14,834 bases of DNA from NCBI GenBank assembly GCA_965372015.1, contig CBDVAP010000066.1:1-14834 (forward strand), in the 5' to 3' direction. Positions 1 to 6,513 of this stretch are shown here, one piece after another. This DNA comes from JACZSB01 sp965372015. Lineage in GTDB: Bacteria; Fidelibacterota; Marinisomatia; SCGC-AAA003-L08; TS1B11. Every line of letters starts with the position of its first letter. Position 1 is the first letter of the stretch. A model generated the notes under the pieces. The model was not told the DNA's origin. It searched no databases and was given only the letters and a program-made list of their open reading frames with translations. Both the position numbers and the translations under genes were made by a program.

Positions 1-58
1 TGGTTAGAGCAGCGGAATCATAATCCGCGTGTCGGGGGTTCGAGTCCCTCCACCGCTA
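1..58 (+). tRNA. tRNA-Met (CAT anticodon), 5' end cut by window
   Basis: This is the 3' three-quarters of a tRNA. The anticodon stem GCGGA (12-16) pairs with TCCGC (24-28) around the seven-base loop ATCATAA, giving anticodon CAT at 19-21. The variable loop is 29-33. The T arm is GGGGG (34-38), TTCGAGT (39-45), CCCTC (46-50). The 3' acceptor strand CACCGCT (51-57) is followed by discriminator A58. The next bases are CTG, so CCA is not encoded and must be added by nucleotidyltransferase. The body resembles bacterial elongator tRNA-Met. A CAT anticodon could also mean tRNA-Ile2 with lysidine, which the missing 5' end prevents me from excluding. The acceptor 5' strand and most of the D arm lie outside the window. 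Confidence 0.93.
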
Positions 59-69
59 CTGCAAGAGTG

Positions 70-100
70 AACCCGTTTCTAGACGAGAAGCGGGTTTTAT
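70..100 (+). terminator. Rho-independent terminator of the tRNA
   Basis: An AACCCG arm (70-75) pairs with CGGGTT (91-96). The stem extends inward by a T-G wobble and TTCT/AGAA around the loop AGACG, and is followed by TTAT. It lies 12 nt after the tRNA end, which suits a short terminator for the tRNA transcript. Confidence 0.72.
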
Positions 101-121
101 CAATTTTGGGGTTCGCCCCGC

Positions 122-211
122 CCTGGCCCTGGTCGGACCCACGGGGAGCCCCGGGCAGGCCACTGGCGGGATTCAGTCGGACCCCGCAGGATGCGGGGCC
201 TCCACCGCTAC
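122..211. repeat. GC-rich palindromic intergenic repeat block
   Basis: The stretch contains several elements. CTGGCCCTGG followed by CGGA then CCCACGGGGAGCCC (about 123-152) recurs, with an extra stretch in the middle, at 14778-14834 inside hisA. CCCCGCA (182-188) and TGCGGGG (192-198) form a perfect hairpin around GGA. CCTCCACCGCTAC at 199-211 exactly repeats the tRNA 3' end at 47-59. TCGGACCC occurs twice (134-141 and 178-185). No plausible gene is present on either strand. This looks like an interspersed chromosomal repeat of unknown mobility. Confidence 0.6.
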
Positions 212-245
212 GGACGGTGATGCCCGGAAGGGATGGTTCCTGTAT

Positions 246-277
246 AAATACAAATCGTCCCGGGGTTATCAGGGACG
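246..277 (-). terminator. Possible terminator of the selenoprotein gene
   Basis: CGTCCC (256-261) and GGGACG (272-277) form a 6-bp stem with a 10-nt loop. Read on the minus strand the hairpin is followed by ATTTGTATTTAT, which is T-rich but interrupted. It lies about 140 nt after the TAA of the minus-strand methyltransferase gene and is the first plausible end of that transcript. Confidence 0.4.
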
Positions 278-416
278 AAAGCCCGAGTCACACTGGATTG
301 CCCTCGTCGGAGCTCGGCGATAGCAGCAAGTCAGCAAACTTCTTTATGGCTTCTATACCGGTGGTGTTCAGGCCGGATTCTAATGATAGTAAGTCCTTGC
401 CGGCCGGGACTATATT

Positions 417-1202
417 TTATATCGGTTTCCGCGCCCTCAGGCTAATGCCCTGGGTGCCATATTTCATGGCGCTGGACGGATCGGGTACATCCTCGAAGAT
501 ATTATGTTTCATTTCAATCACGGCGTTCTCGAAACCGGCTAGCGTAACGGCATTGATTAGCTCTGCTTCCAGCAGGCCCCCGGCAATTCACCCGGTCCAC
601 AAAGCGATATCGTCCAGGGCCGATTCCGGCACCTGGCGGGATACCAGAATATCGCCGACCTGCAGCCGCCCACCCGGTTTGAGGACCCGCGCCCACTCCC
701 GCAGTGTGTCCACCTTATCCAGGGTCAGGTTGAGCACTCCATTGCTGATCAGGACATCGGCGAAGTCATCGGGAAACGGTAGCTGTTCTATAAAGGCTTC
801 TTTGAACTCGACATGCGTCATCCCCATCTCAGCAGCGCCGGCCCGTGCTTTGCTCAACATCTCGGGTGTCATATCTATACCAACGACCCGGCCACCTGAA
901 CCAACCATCCGGGCCGCGATTAGGGCGTCAAATCCCGCCCCTGATCCAGCATCCACCACCGTTTCTCCGGGATGAATCGGGCCCAGCAGGAAAGGATTTC
1001 CCATGCCGGCGAACGATGCGATGTTCCCCTCTGGAATGTCGGCATATAAGGCCGGATCATAATCCAAACGAGTAGCAGCATCCCTCCCGGTATGAAAATG
1101 AAAACCTTTATCGGGGTCGATGGCAACTTCGCTGTATTCCTTCCGGACCGCACCGCGCAAGTCCGCCGGCGATAGCTGCGGAACCGCCTGCAATGTACTC
1201 AT
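417..1202 (-). CDS. ArsM-like SAM-dependent methyltransferase, probable selenoprotein (Sec205)
   Basis: ATG at 1202 has GGAGG eight bases upstream. The frame runs 204 codons to TGA at 590-588, then 56 more to TAA at 419-417, giving 261 residues if TGA is selenocysteine. Visible motifs are SAM motif I VVDAGSGAGFDALIAA (82-97), the acidic ribose residue D110 in GIDMT, SNGVLNL (153-159), RVLKPGGRL (172-180), then WTG-TGA-IAGGLLEAE, and a family-like end, ISLRARKPI. In the arsenite methyltransferase family the same place reads C-x-G-G-A-L, with the conserved third As-binding cysteine, so the TGA replaces exactly that residue. The SNC cysteine of ArsM is Gly155 here, and the whole protein has no cysteine, leaving Sec205 as its only thiol-type residue. 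Substrate is therefore uncertain: arsenic, another metalloid, or an organic acceptor. A conventional annotation would stop at 588 and lose the C-terminus. The alternative is a nonsense mutation or sequencing error at a former TGC or TGT. The putative SECIS and the exact position argue for Sec. SelA, SelB, SelC and SelD are not in this window. Confidence 0.82.
560..590 (-). promoter_or_regulatory. Putative bacterial SECIS element after the in-frame TGA
   Basis: Reading the minus strand, TGA is at 590-588. GCCTGC (577-572) pairs with GCAG (566-563) plus GC (561-560), leaving A562 bulged and an apical loop TGGAA (571-567). The UGA-to-loop distance is 16 nt, and a G lies within the first two loop bases. 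Both satisfy the published bacterial SECIS search pattern (small apical loop, early G, about 16-37 nt from UGA). The stem is short, so this is suggestive rather than proven. Confidence 0.6.
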
Positions 1203-1226
1203 CTAATTTGCCTCCATGCGCTCATT

Positions 1227-1255
1227 GTGTCCAACATGGTGCATGTTAAAGACAC
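1227..1255 (-). promoter_or_regulatory. Dyad in the leader of the selenoprotein gene
   Basis: AACATG (1233-1238) and CATGTT (1242-1247) form a perfect inverted repeat around GTG. Outer arms GTGTC (1227-1231) and GACAC (1251-1255) extend it. The centre lies 38 nt upstream of the methyltransferase ATG, just before its GGAGG ribosome site. It could be a repressor operator or an RNA leader hairpin. No known binding motif is recognised. Confidence 0.4.
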
Positions 1256-1690
1256 GCTGCTTCTAAAGCAAAACGAAACATTAAAATTCTTGATGGCTCC
1301 TAGCAAGCCGCCCTGGGGAAGCCCCACATGATCCAATGGAAGGTAGGTGTCTCTCCTACTTCAGCAGCAGCCCCCCGCCATTGGCAGGACGAACAGCCGA
1401 GGGCGAAGTAGATTATTGTCCAACACCAGGCGATTTTCAGTCGCCTGGTATGTAAATACCAAATTGCCCATCTGGCTAGTTGAATGCTTTGAGGATACCT
1501 CGGCAGTGATCTCAAGATCCGGCGTTGCTACGGGAGAGGCCGTAGCAACGGCTCCTAAGACCGGCAAGACTTTTCCAGGGTAATTCCCAGTGGAGCCGGC
1601 AGGCAACCCGCATTTCGATGGTGAGCTTGACAGCCGCCAGGCCGACATCATAACGCCGCACTACTGTTTTGTCTCGAACAAATTTGTATA
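1256..1690. other. Non-coding stretch with two perfect hairpins
   Basis: No gene is supported here. Two strong inverted repeats stand out. CCAGGCGA (1426-1433) and TCGCCTGG (1441-1448) form an 8-bp stem. CGTTGCTACGG (1523-1533) and CCGTAGCAACG (1540-1550) form an 11-bp stem with a 6-nt loop. A weaker stem, GTAGG/CCTAC with a bulge, lies near 1342-1363. A minus-strand frame of 96 codons at 1651-1361 has no ribosome site and no recognisable family. The area may encode a structured RNA or be decayed sequence. Confidence 0.4.
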
Positions 1691-1725
1691 TATCCCATAT
1701 TAGTAATTATTAATACTATGGGATA
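1691..1725. promoter_or_regulatory. Distal CCCATA/TATGGG dyad upstream of the operon
   Basis: TATCCCATA (1691-1699) is the exact reverse complement of TATGGGATA (1717-1725), with a 17-bp AT-rich spacer that is itself partly palindromic. The inner CCCATA...TATGGG core recurs at the promoter at 1798-1827. This is a candidate operator for the cyclase operon. Confidence 0.45.
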
Positions 1726-1797
1726 ATTCCAACTAAATAAAAATATAGCCGCTCAAAGTTACGGGTTGCATTGATTGCCGCTTTACCAGTATATTAG

Positions 1798-1827
1798 CCC
1801 ATAGAACTGATACTATTATAATATGGG
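1798..1827 (+). promoter_or_regulatory. Probable promoter with embedded dyad for the cyclase operon
   Basis: A consensus -10 TATAAT lies at 1817-1822, 35 nt before the first ATG. The expected -35 area (around 1794-1799, TTAGCC) is weak, which suggests dependence on an activator. The -10 lies inside a second CCCATA (1798-1803) / TATGGG (1822-1827) dyad, so a protein bound there would contact or block RNA polymerase. The centres of the two dyads are about 105 bp apart, near ten helical turns. Confidence 0.5.
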
Positions 1828-1856
1828 TATAACTACCATTCAAGCAAACGACGAGA

Positions 1857-2522
1857 ATGAAGCCGATCGAAGAGATCAATAGAGAATTTGAGACAATAGG
1901 GATCAAAGGTATCGCTCCCACGCGTGTTGAGCTGCTCATAAAGATGATGGAGAGTGAAAGATCGCGGCTGGAAAAGAGACTGGTCAAGAGTCTGGGCCTG
2001 GCTGAAAAATACCAGAGTGAAGCGAAAACAATCGGGCCTGGATTGCAAGCGCTGCAAGACGATCTTGAAAGGGTGTTTGGTACGAAGGGAATCAATATCT
2101 CCCTGTTGCACAAGAATAGTGGTGGTTCAACGTACATTAAAGGCCGGTGCTGGTGGAACGGCAAGCAGCGGGAAGTTCAAATCGGTAGCATTCGGACGGT
2201 TCTGGCCAGGATAAATCAGATGATCGCTGGCGGCGCCATCGATTATATGCAGCCTGTGGAAGATAGTGATTTGACTTGGGAGCAATTGCGGGGTAATAAG
2301 CAATTGGTCCGGGCCATAAGGGAAATCGGAAGAATCAAATTTCGAAAATATTTGATCGGGAAGCTGCTGTTGGAATATCCGAGCCCGGGGAATGAAAGTG
2401 AGAGGCTGAACGAGATTCCGTCGGAATTGGAATTTGAGCAGCTCGAGGATGCCGATGTGAATATCCCGGATGAGGCCAGCGCTAATGACTGGTACGAACA
2501 ATGGAGTAAGGATAACCTTTAG
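1857..2522 (+). CDS. Unrecognised 221-aa protein, first gene of the cyclase operon
   Basis: I do not recognise this family with confidence. ATG at 1857 follows GACGAGA, a weak ribosome site. Residues about 1-75 are highly charged and predicted helical, possibly a short coiled coil, with several Glu/Lys-rich segments. Near residues 90-110 there is a compact aromatic stretch, YIKGRCWWNGKQREVQIGS. It loosely resembles the small beta-strand element (K-G-x-Y/W-W ... I-G) seen in several bacterial proteins that bind or process DNA, but this is only a resemblance. The C-terminal third is acidic, ending in a Trp-rich tail (NDWYEQWSKDNL). No signal peptide or membrane segment is seen. The next gene starts five bases after the TAG, so the two are surely cotranscribed. 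It may be a partner of the rod protein or cyclase, or an operon-specific regulator acting on the upstream dyads. Confidence 0.75.
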   Translation: MKPIEEINREFETIGIKGIAPTRVELLIKMMESERSRLEKRLVKSLGLAEKYQSEAKTIGPGLQALQDDLERVFGTKGINISLLHKNSGGSTYIKGRCWWNGKQREVQIGSIRTVLARINQMIAGGAIDYMQPVEDSDLTWEQLRGNKQLVRAIREIGRIKFRKYLIGKLLLEYPSPGNESERLNEIPSELEFEQLEDADVNIPDEASANDWYEQWSKDNL

Positions 2523-2527
2523 TTCAG

Positions 2528-3400
2528 ATGACAGTGTTAACCACAGATCAAACTCATACTCTGGAATCTGAAAATATATATTTGAAGCGTACAATCACAG
2601 TCCTTCGTGAAGAGCTCGAAAAGGCCGGAGTCGTTGATCAGACTAGAATACAGCAAGCCATCGCTCAGGTGAGTGATGAAAAAAAGCAAATGCGGGCCAC
2701 GATCAGGAATTTGCGTGAAGAGCTGGAGAAGGTAGTTAATGCTCGCGACGAGTTTATCCAGCAGGCCCTCGTACGAACGAGCGATCAAGGCCAGCAGTTA
2801 AAGACTACTGTCAGGGCCTTACGTGAGGAGCTTGAGAGGAGTAAGATTGACGTTGAGCAGCGGATCATGCGGGCAGTGACCGAGGTGAACGACGAGAATA
2901 AGCAATTAAAATCGACGGTATTTTCGTTACGGAATGACCTGGAGAGAGCCCGGAGCGGTGAGGAGGAACACATTCAGCGGGCAGTAGCGAATGCGAATGA
3001 TCAGATCAAGCAGTTGAAGTCCACGGCGAGTGCGTTGCGCGATGGGTTAGAACGGGATCAGGCGAATGTTGAGGGGCGAATTCAGCGTGCGGTGTCCACG
3101 GCGACTAGTGAAGACAAGCAATTGAAATCTGCGGTGGCTTCATTGCGCGAAGCGATGGAGCAATCAGAAACTTATCGTAAGGAGGAGATCCAACGGGCCG
3201 TGGTAAAGATTAACACAGAGAATCAGCAACTGCGAGCGACCATAAGCTCCATGCGGGGAAAAATTGAAGCGGATAGGTCAACACACGAGGAGAATCTCCA
3301 GAGGTTCAACGTGATCAAGGGTGATGAGCAGAGGCATTTGCAGGACACGATTACTTTGTTAAGAGAAAGATTGGAGGAATATCATGGAACCCAAAACTGA
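2528..3400 (+). CDS. Rod-like helical protein of exact 36-residue repeats
   Basis: The 290-residue product is a near-perfect tandem repeat. After a 14-residue head there are seven full units of exactly 36 residues (15-50, 51-86, 87-122, 123-158, 159-194, 195-230, 231-266) and a final 24-residue part-unit. The unit pattern is E-x-K-Q-L-K-x-T-V-x-x-L-R-E-E-L-E-R, then a variable charged stretch, then I-Q-R-A-V and N-D. There are no prolines, cysteines or tryptophans, so one long amphipathic alpha-helix is expected. Thirty-six residues correspond to ten 3.6-residue turns, unlike the 35 of five heptads. The gene starts five bases after its upstream neighbour. Its end overlaps the cyclase start by 17 nt and contains the cyclase ribosome site GGAGGAAT, implying coupled translation and probably a joint complex. 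It has no signal peptide. The role is unknown: scaffold, spacer or filament-forming rod for the cyclase. Confidence 0.85.
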   Translation: MTVLTTDQTHTLESENIYLKRTITVLREELEKAGVVDQTRIQQAIAQVSDEKKQMRATIRNLREELEKVVNARDEFIQQALVRTSDQGQQLKTTVRALREELERSKIDVEQRIMRAVTEVNDENKQLKSTVFSLRNDLERARSGEEEHIQRAVANANDQIKQLKSTASALRDGLERDQANVEGRIQRAVSTATSEDKQLKSAVASLREAMEQSETYRKEEIQRAVVKINTENQQLRATISSMRGKIEADRSTHEENLQRFNVIKGDEQRHLQDTITLLRERLEEYHGTQN

Positions 3401-5654
3401 TTCCAGATCGAGTCTCCGAGCCGGGAAAATGAGCGAAAAGATCTCGCAGCTGCTTCTCAAGGTCAACAACGATATGGCGGTGACGGATTCACTCGATTCA
3501 GCATTGGAAACCCTGGTAAATATCACTACCACTACCCTGCGGGTCGAGCGAGGCACGATTTTCCTGAATGATGAAAAAACGGGTGAACTCTATTCACGGG
3601 TTATGCAGGGTAGTTTCATGCGCGAGATCAGAATCATGAACACCAAGGGCATCGCGGGGTGGGTTTTCACTAACGAAGAAGGTGTCATCGTACCGGATGC
3701 ATACAGGGACAAGCGCTTTTATAAGAATGTGGACCTGCGGACGGGATTCCGGACGAAGAGTATTTTGTGCGCTCCCTTACGGAATGCCACGGGCCGGAAA
3801 ATTGGTGTTTCCCAGCTGTTGAACAAGAAAAGCGGTCAGTTCACCGAGCATGATCTGGATCTGCTGATGCTGATAACCGAGCAGGCCGCCATTGCTATTC
3901 AGAGCCATCTCGTTTTAGAGGAAGTGGAAGAAGCCCGAAAACAGGAATTGGAATTTGTCGATGTCGTTTCCCAAATATCCTCGGAGCTGGAACTCGAACC
4001 ACTCCTTCAAAAAATAATTTCCACCGTAACTCAGATACTGGATTCCGAGCGATCATCCTTGTTTATCAATGATGAGAAGACCAGTGAGTTATACACCATT
4101 GTAGGCGAGGGCTTAGGGAAGAGCGAGATCCGGTTTCCCAATCATTTGGGCATTGCCGGGCATGTCTTTCAGAGTGGTGAAACTCTGAACATACCCCATG
4201 CCTATGCGGACCTGCGCTTCAATCCCACCGTTGACAAGCAGACCGGGTTCTTCACCCGTTCCATGCTATGTGTTCCAGTGGTCAACAAGGCAGGGAAAAC
4301 CATCGGCGTCAGCCAGGTGCTGAACAAACGGGGCGGACCTTTCACGAATGAAGACGAGGCTCGGCTGATCGCTTTCACCTCTCAAATTTCAATCGGCATC
4401 GAAAATGCCACGCTCTTTAAAAATGTACAGAAGCTCATGAATTACACCGAAAGCATGCTCAATAGCATGGCCAATGGTGTGATCACCATCAATGAAGAGG
4501 GTCAGATTGCCACCTGTAATCCTGCTGCCATGCGGATCATGAAGGTTGAAAGCGAGGAGCAGGTAGTGAAAACCAATGTGGAAGCGTTTTTTGCCGGCCC
4601 AAACGAATGGATTCTAAAGAAGCTCAAGGACGTAGCGGAGGCGGAGGTGATGATGGATGCGGAGCTGGAATTTGGCGGCGAGACCGTCTCAGCCAATATC
4701 ACCATTTTGCCGCTTTTGGATGATGAGAATAAACCGCTGGGCACTCTGATGATGATTGAGGATATCAGTAGTGAGAAGCGGATGAAGTCCACCATGTCGC
4801 GGTATATGGATGCAGATCTGGCGGACCAGCTTTTAGATAGTGGGGCCGAGGATTTGGGAGGTAAACAGAGCGTGGCGACGGTGCTCTTCTCCGATATCAG
4901 GAGTTTCACCACCTTAACGGAGGAACTGGGACCTCAGGGAACTGTCGCATTCTTGAATGAGTATTTTACCATCATGGTGGACTGCATACAGGATGAAGGA
5001 GGGATGCTGGATAAATTCATCGGTGACGCTATGATGGTTATATTTGGTACGCCCTTCGTCCATGATGATGATCCTGATCGGGCCGTTCGAGCTGCCATCA
5101 ACATGTTATTACAATTAAGCGAATATAACCAGCGCCGTAAGCAACAGGGGATGATGGCCATCGACCACGGGTTGGGACTGAACACCGGCGAAATTGTCTC
5201 CGGCAACATTGGATCACCCAAGCGGATGGACTATACTGTTATTGGGGACGGAGTAAACTTGGCAGCCCGCCTGGAGAGCGCCTGCAAGAAATATGGCGCC
5301 CATATACTCATTAGCGAGTATACCTTCGACAGTCTCAAAGCTACCTATCGGACCCGTCAGATAGACCGGGTGGTCGTTAAGGGGAAGACTGAGCCGGTGG
5401 GAGTCTACGAAGTGGTCGATTATCACACCAAGGAGACTTTTCCGAACATGATCGAAGTGCTGGGGCATTTTAACAACGGAATCGATTATTATAATGATGG
5501 CAGGTGGGACGACGCTGTAAAAATGTTCAAGGAAGCGCTGAAAGGGAACCCCGATGACAAGTGCTCGCAGATGTACGTTGAACGCTGCGCACAACTGAAG
5601 AAGAGTCCGCCCAAGGGCGAATGGGACGGCGTTTGGGTCTTCACAAGCAAGTAA
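3384..5654 (+). CDS. Class III adenylate cyclase with GAF-GAF-PAS sensory module
   Basis: This 756-residue soluble cyclase converts ATP to cAMP. Domain order is GAF1 (about 35-178), GAF2 (about 200-345), PAS (about 352-465), catalytic class III cyclase (about 492-680), and a TPR-like C-terminal helical pair (about 690-735). All catalytic residues are visible: metal-binding D504 in FSDIRSF and D548 in KFIGDAM, adenine-specifying K544 and D616, and transition-state N625 and R629 in VNLAARLES. The K/D pair predicts an adenylate rather than guanylate cyclase. GAF2 carries a complete NKFDE motif (N314, K315, F320, D324, E325), the signature of cyclic-nucleotide-binding GAF domains. GAF1 has N147, K148, F153, D157, but Leu in place of the final Glu. 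The architecture resembles cyanobacterial CyaB cyclases that are stimulated by their own product. ATG 3384 has the strong site GGAGGAAT inside the preceding gene. No membrane segment is present. Confidence 0.96.
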   Translation: MEPKTDSRSSLRAGKMSEKISQLLLKVNNDMAVTDSLDSALETLVNITTTTLRVERGTIFLNDEKTGELYSRVMQGSFMREIRIMNTKGIAGWVFTNEEGVIVPDAYRDKRFYKNVDLRTGFRTKSILCAPLRNATGRKIGVSQLLNKKSGQFTEHDLDLLMLITEQAAIAIQSHLVLEEVEEARKQELEFVDVVSQISSELELEPLLQKIISTVTQILDSERSSLFINDEKTSELYTIVGEGLGKSEIRFPNHLGIAGHVFQSGETLNIPHAYADLRFNPTVDKQTGFFTRSMLCVPVVNKAGKTIGVSQVLNKRGGPFTNEDEARLIAFTSQISIGIENATLFKNVQKLMNYTESMLNSMANGVITINEEGQIATCNPAAMRIMKVESEEQVVKTNVEAFFAGPNEWILKKLKDVAEAEVMMDAELEFGGETVSANITILPLLDDENKPLGTLMMIEDISSEKRMKSTMSRYMDADLADQLLDSGAEDLGGKQSVATVLFSDIRSFTTLTEELGPQGTVAFLNEYFTIMVDCIQDEGGMLDKFIGDAMMVIFGTPFVHDDDPDRAVRAAINMLLQLSEYNQRRKQQGMMAIDHGLGLNTGEIVSGNIGSPKRMDYTVIGDGVNLAARLESACKKYGAHILISEYTFDSLKATYRTRQIDRVVVKGKTEPVGVYEVVDYHTKETFPNMIEVLGHFNNGIDYYNDGRWDDAVKMFKEALKGNPDDKCSQMYVERCAQLKKSPPKGEWDGVWVFTSK

Positions 5655-5676
5655 GAGCAGCAGAAGGGAGCGAATT

Positions 5677-6510
5677 ATCAGCGACGCAAAAACACATCTG
5701 GAAAAATCGATTGAGCTGAACCCGGAGTTCACCGACGCCCATTTTCATCTGGCATTGCTGCTCAAGGATCAGGGTCAATTCGAGGATGCCGAGCGCCATC
5801 TGCAGAAGACCATCGATATCGACGAGGGCTATATTGCCGGGCACTTTCAATTGGCGCTGCTGCTCCACGAGGTGAAGGCCCACGAAAAAGCCCGGGAGCA
5901 CTACTTAAAGACCATCGATTTGGATTCCCACCATGCCGAGGCCCACTTTCACTTAGCACTACTCCTGGAGGAATTGGAAGAATATGGCGAGGCGAAAAAT
6001 CACCTTACGAAGACCATCGATATTGATCAAAACTACACGAAGGCCTACTATCACCTCGCCCGTCTGCTGATAGAGCCCGACGACTACGAGCTGGCAAAGC
6101 AGAACTACCAGATGGCCATAGATATTGATGACAACTTGGCGGAGGCTCATTACTACCTGGGGAAGCTGGTGGCCGGGGGGAGAAAGATCAACGAGGACGG
6201 CACTTTTGTAATCGAACCGGAAGCCGAGCTGGCCAAGCAACATTTCAGGCAAACCCTCGAACATGATGAGAGTAACTCCCGAGCGCACTTCAACCTGGCA
6301 AGAATTCTGGCCACGGAATCAGATTACGCCCAGGCGGAGGAGCATTTCCAGCAAGCGATCGGGATCAATCCCAGCTATGCGAAGGCCCATTTTCAGCTGG
6401 CCCTGCTATTGATGGAGGTAGGCCGGTTGATGCCCGAGGGACCAGAGCCGGAGTTGAAACAGCAGCAGAAACCCGCCCGGAGGACTAAGCCGAAGAAAGC
6501 AGCGCAGTAA
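5677..6510 (+). CDS. TPR protein with seven repeats; apparent ATC start
   Basis: The frame encodes seven 34-residue TPR units of the pattern A-x-x-H-x-x-K-T-I-D-I-D-x-x-Y-x-x-A-H-F-x-L-A-L-L-L. An insertion of about ten residues lies after the fifth (around GGRKINEDG), and a basic tail ends in PKKAAQ. The first TPR begins immediately at SDAKTHLEKS, so the gene must start near 5677, yet no ATG, GTG or TTG exists between the in-frame stop at 5596 and 5755. AGGGAG (5665-5670) is correctly spaced for ATC at 5677 (six bases) or poorly for ATT at 5674 (three bases). ATT and ATC are rare but real start codons, as in infC. The first conventional start, TTG 5755, would cut the first TPR in half and has no ribosome site. 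The gene follows the cyclase stop by 22 nt and is surely in its operon. It is a likely protein-protein scaffold. Confidence 0.85.
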   Translation: MSDAKTHLEKSIELNPEFTDAHFHLALLLKDQGQFEDAERHLQKTIDIDEGYIAGHFQLALLLHEVKAHEKAREHYLKTIDLDSHHAEAHFHLALLLEELEEYGEAKNHLTKTIDIDQNYTKAYYHLARLLIEPDDYELAKQNYQMAIDIDDNLAEAHYYLGKLVAGGRKINEDGTFVIEPEAELAKQHFRQTLEHDESNSRAHFNLARILATESDYAQAEEHFQQAIGINPSYAKAHFQLALLLMEVGRLMPEGPEPELKQQQKPARRTKPKKAAQ

Positions 6511-6513
6511 AGG

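Noticed and set aside
67..975. 302-codon plus-strand frame across the first kilobase
   Set aside because: It is antisense to the methyltransferase gene, starts in the tRNA terminator, and translates repeats at its beginning with no domain pattern.
588..1202. Reading the methyltransferase as a 204-residue truncated protein or a pseudogene
   Set aside because: The family-like sequence continues in frame past the TGA to a natural end, with no frameshift, at precisely the conserved Cys column and with a SECIS-like hairpin.
1361..1651. 96-codon minus-strand frame
   Set aside because: It has no ribosome site and no family resemblance, and it runs through two hairpin arms that generate self-complementary codons; treated as non-coding.
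1733..2164. 143-codon minus-strand frame over the operon promoter
   Set aside because: It is antisense to the first operon gene and its promoter, with Ser-rich shadow composition.
2570..3400. 108-bp periodicity as a CRISPR or DNA tandem repeat
   Set aside because: The periodicity follows the 36-residue protein repeat; the nucleotide copies diverge and there are no spacers.
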